Part shown: positions 63,222-64,000 of the stretch, piece by piece | Position numbering within the stretch: the stretch's first letter is position 1 | Layout of the letters: the number at the start of each line of letters is the position of its first letter | Assembly (NCBI RefSeq): GCF_950066645.1 | Contig: NZ_CATMFB010000001.1 | Location: 337,499-401,498, forward strand | Source: an uncultured Thalassolituus sp. | Lineage (GTDB): Bacteria; Pseudomonadota; Gammaproteobacteria; Pseudomonadales; Oceanobacteraceae | DNA: 64,000 nt | Direction: 5' to 3' | Program-made: the position numbers and the translations under genes | The notes under the pieces: model-generated | The model's input: only the letters and a program-made list of their open reading frames with translations | Told to the model about the DNA's origin: nothing | Databases searched by the model: none

Positions 63222-63856
63222 TTTTAATAAACCTGACGCTCGCAGCGTATTTTCTCTATTTCCGTCCGGTGGCTACGGTTTCTGTATCTCCCCGGGTAGC
63301 TGCAGAGGCTGCTCCGCAGCTGACGCTGTTGCGGGAAGAGCAGGACGCGCCTGCGCGTCCTGCAGTAAAGCCCGGCACTAAGCTCTGTTATGCCCTTGGA
63401 CCGTATGAGGACGACCTGAGCATCCGTATCGCGCAGGCGCGCGCAAAAGAACTGTCACTTACCGGTATTGTGAATCCTGTCGAAGTACCACTCGACCGTG
63501 AGGCTGAGTACTGGGTGCACATTCCACCCCTTGAAAGTCGTTCTGAAGCGATGGATACATTGAGGGCTCTGCAGAAACAGAATGTCGACAGCTACATCAT
63601 CACTCAGGGGGATCTGGCAGAGGGCATTTCTCTCGGGTTGTTTCACAAAGAAGAGTCGGCGGCGCGCCTGGCATCAAAAGTCGGCAAGCTGAACTTTAAC
63701 GTGGCTATCCGGGAAATTGGCAAGTCACGAACAGAGTACTGGCTGGAAATCCGGGAGATCACCCGCCTGGATGACAAGACCCGTCAACGGGTAAAAGCGA
63801 CCGATCAGGGTGTCGATTGGCAGATGATTGGCTGTAAACACCAGGGAAATCGCTAA
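63197..63856 (+). CDS. SPOR-like membrane-anchored protein
   Basis: A 219-aa protein with one N-terminal transmembrane segment (WIVYSLILINLTLAAYFLYF) and a periplasmic part. Residues about 110-200 (YWVHIPPLESRSEAMDTLRA, VDSYIITQGDLAEGISLGLF, ESAARLASKVGKLNFNVAI) resemble a SPOR domain, which binds denuded peptidoglycan. It starts inside the 3' end of coaX. Proteins like this often follow coaX; function is unproven. Confidence 0.8.
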   Translation: MRWIVYSLILINLTLAAYFLYFRPVATVSVSPRVAAEAAPQLTLLREEQDAPARPAVKPGTKLCYALGPYEDDLSIRIAQARAKELSLTGIVNPVEVPLDREAEYWVHIPPLESRSEAMDTLRALQKQNVDSYIITQGDLAEGISLGLFHKEESAARLASKVGKLNFNVAIREIGKSRTEYWLEIREITRLDDKTRQRVKATDQGVDWQMIGCKHQGNR

Positions 63857-63882
63857 GTCGATAATAAATAAGCAAAAAGTTG

Positions 63883-63911
63883 TTGACAGGTATCGGGGTT
63901 GTCCTGATAAT
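63883..63911 (+). promoter_or_regulatory. Strong sigma-70 promoter of tRNA-Tyr
   Basis: TTGACA (63883-63888), 17-bp spacer, GATAAT (63906-63911). The following ACGCGCC is a GC-rich discriminator typical of stringently controlled stable-RNA promoters. Confidence 0.9.
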
Positions 63912-63923
63912 ACGCGCCACTTC

Positions 63924-64000
63924 GGTGGGGTTCCCGAGCGGCCAAAGGGATCAGACTGTAAATCTGACGCGAAAGCTTCGCTGGTTCGAATCCAGCCCCC
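63924..64000 (+). tRNA. tRNA-Tyr (anticodon GTA), 3' end outside window
   Basis: The 5' acceptor strand GGTGGGG, D-arm TTCCCGAGCGGCCAAAGGGA, anticodon stem-loop CAGACTGTAAATCTG with GTA, a long class II variable arm, and T-arm CTGGTTCGAATCCAG are visible. The last bases (the rest of the 3' acceptor strand and CCA) lie beyond 64000. Confidence 0.96.

Overview
The window is a gammaproteobacterial chromosome segment. The gene set (type VI secretion, two-partner secretion, urease, mqo, a split pntA, birA-coaX-tRNA) and the moderate GC content suggest a marine Oceanospirillales-type bacterium. The genus is inference and was not tested.

Layout. 1-9161 (+) is the second half of a type VI secretion (T6SS) core operon: the end of tssC, a second tssC-like gene, tssE, tssF, tssG and tssH/clpV, closed by a strong terminator. 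9297-19559 (-) is the effector side: hcp with its own terminator, then an apparent single transcript of vgrG, an alpha-helical accessory gene, PAAR, a secreted DUF6795-like gene, a class 3 lipase (probable Tle-type effector), a 445-aa unknown, and five small AT-rich genes. Four of these five share a degenerate motif pattern and look like an expanded immunity family. A RAYT-like transposase relative that has lost its HUH histidines and a PP2C phosphatase follow.

22036-34592 (+) is a two-partner secretion locus: a 40-residue leader ORF overlapping tpsB, the TpsB transporter, and a 3435-aa TpsA built of many repeats and ending in a LysM domain. 34672-40192 (+) is a complete urease operon, ureDABCE, a small UreJ/HupE-like gene, ureF and ureG. 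Then come a lipoprotein gene, tRNA-Arg(CCG) with a very long terminator hairpin, the molybdate importer modABC (-) and ytoQ.

44549-53529 (-, with ogt on +) holds the least familiar material. A large Gly/Ser-rich lipoprotein predicted to be a beta-helix is followed by a small periplasmic STN-like coiled-coil protein, a CapK/PaaK-like adenylate-forming enzyme and a SAM methyltransferase. A second lipoprotein plus STN-like pair lies just beyond ogt. This is the best candidate here for an undescribed system.

53763-64000 is mostly housekeeping: a PfkB sugar/nucleoside kinase, malate:quinone oxidoreductase, proton-translocating transhydrogenase (pntA in two genes, pntB), a K+ channel, a periplasmic binding protein, birA, coaX, a SPOR-like protein and the start of tRNA-Tyr with a near-consensus promoter.
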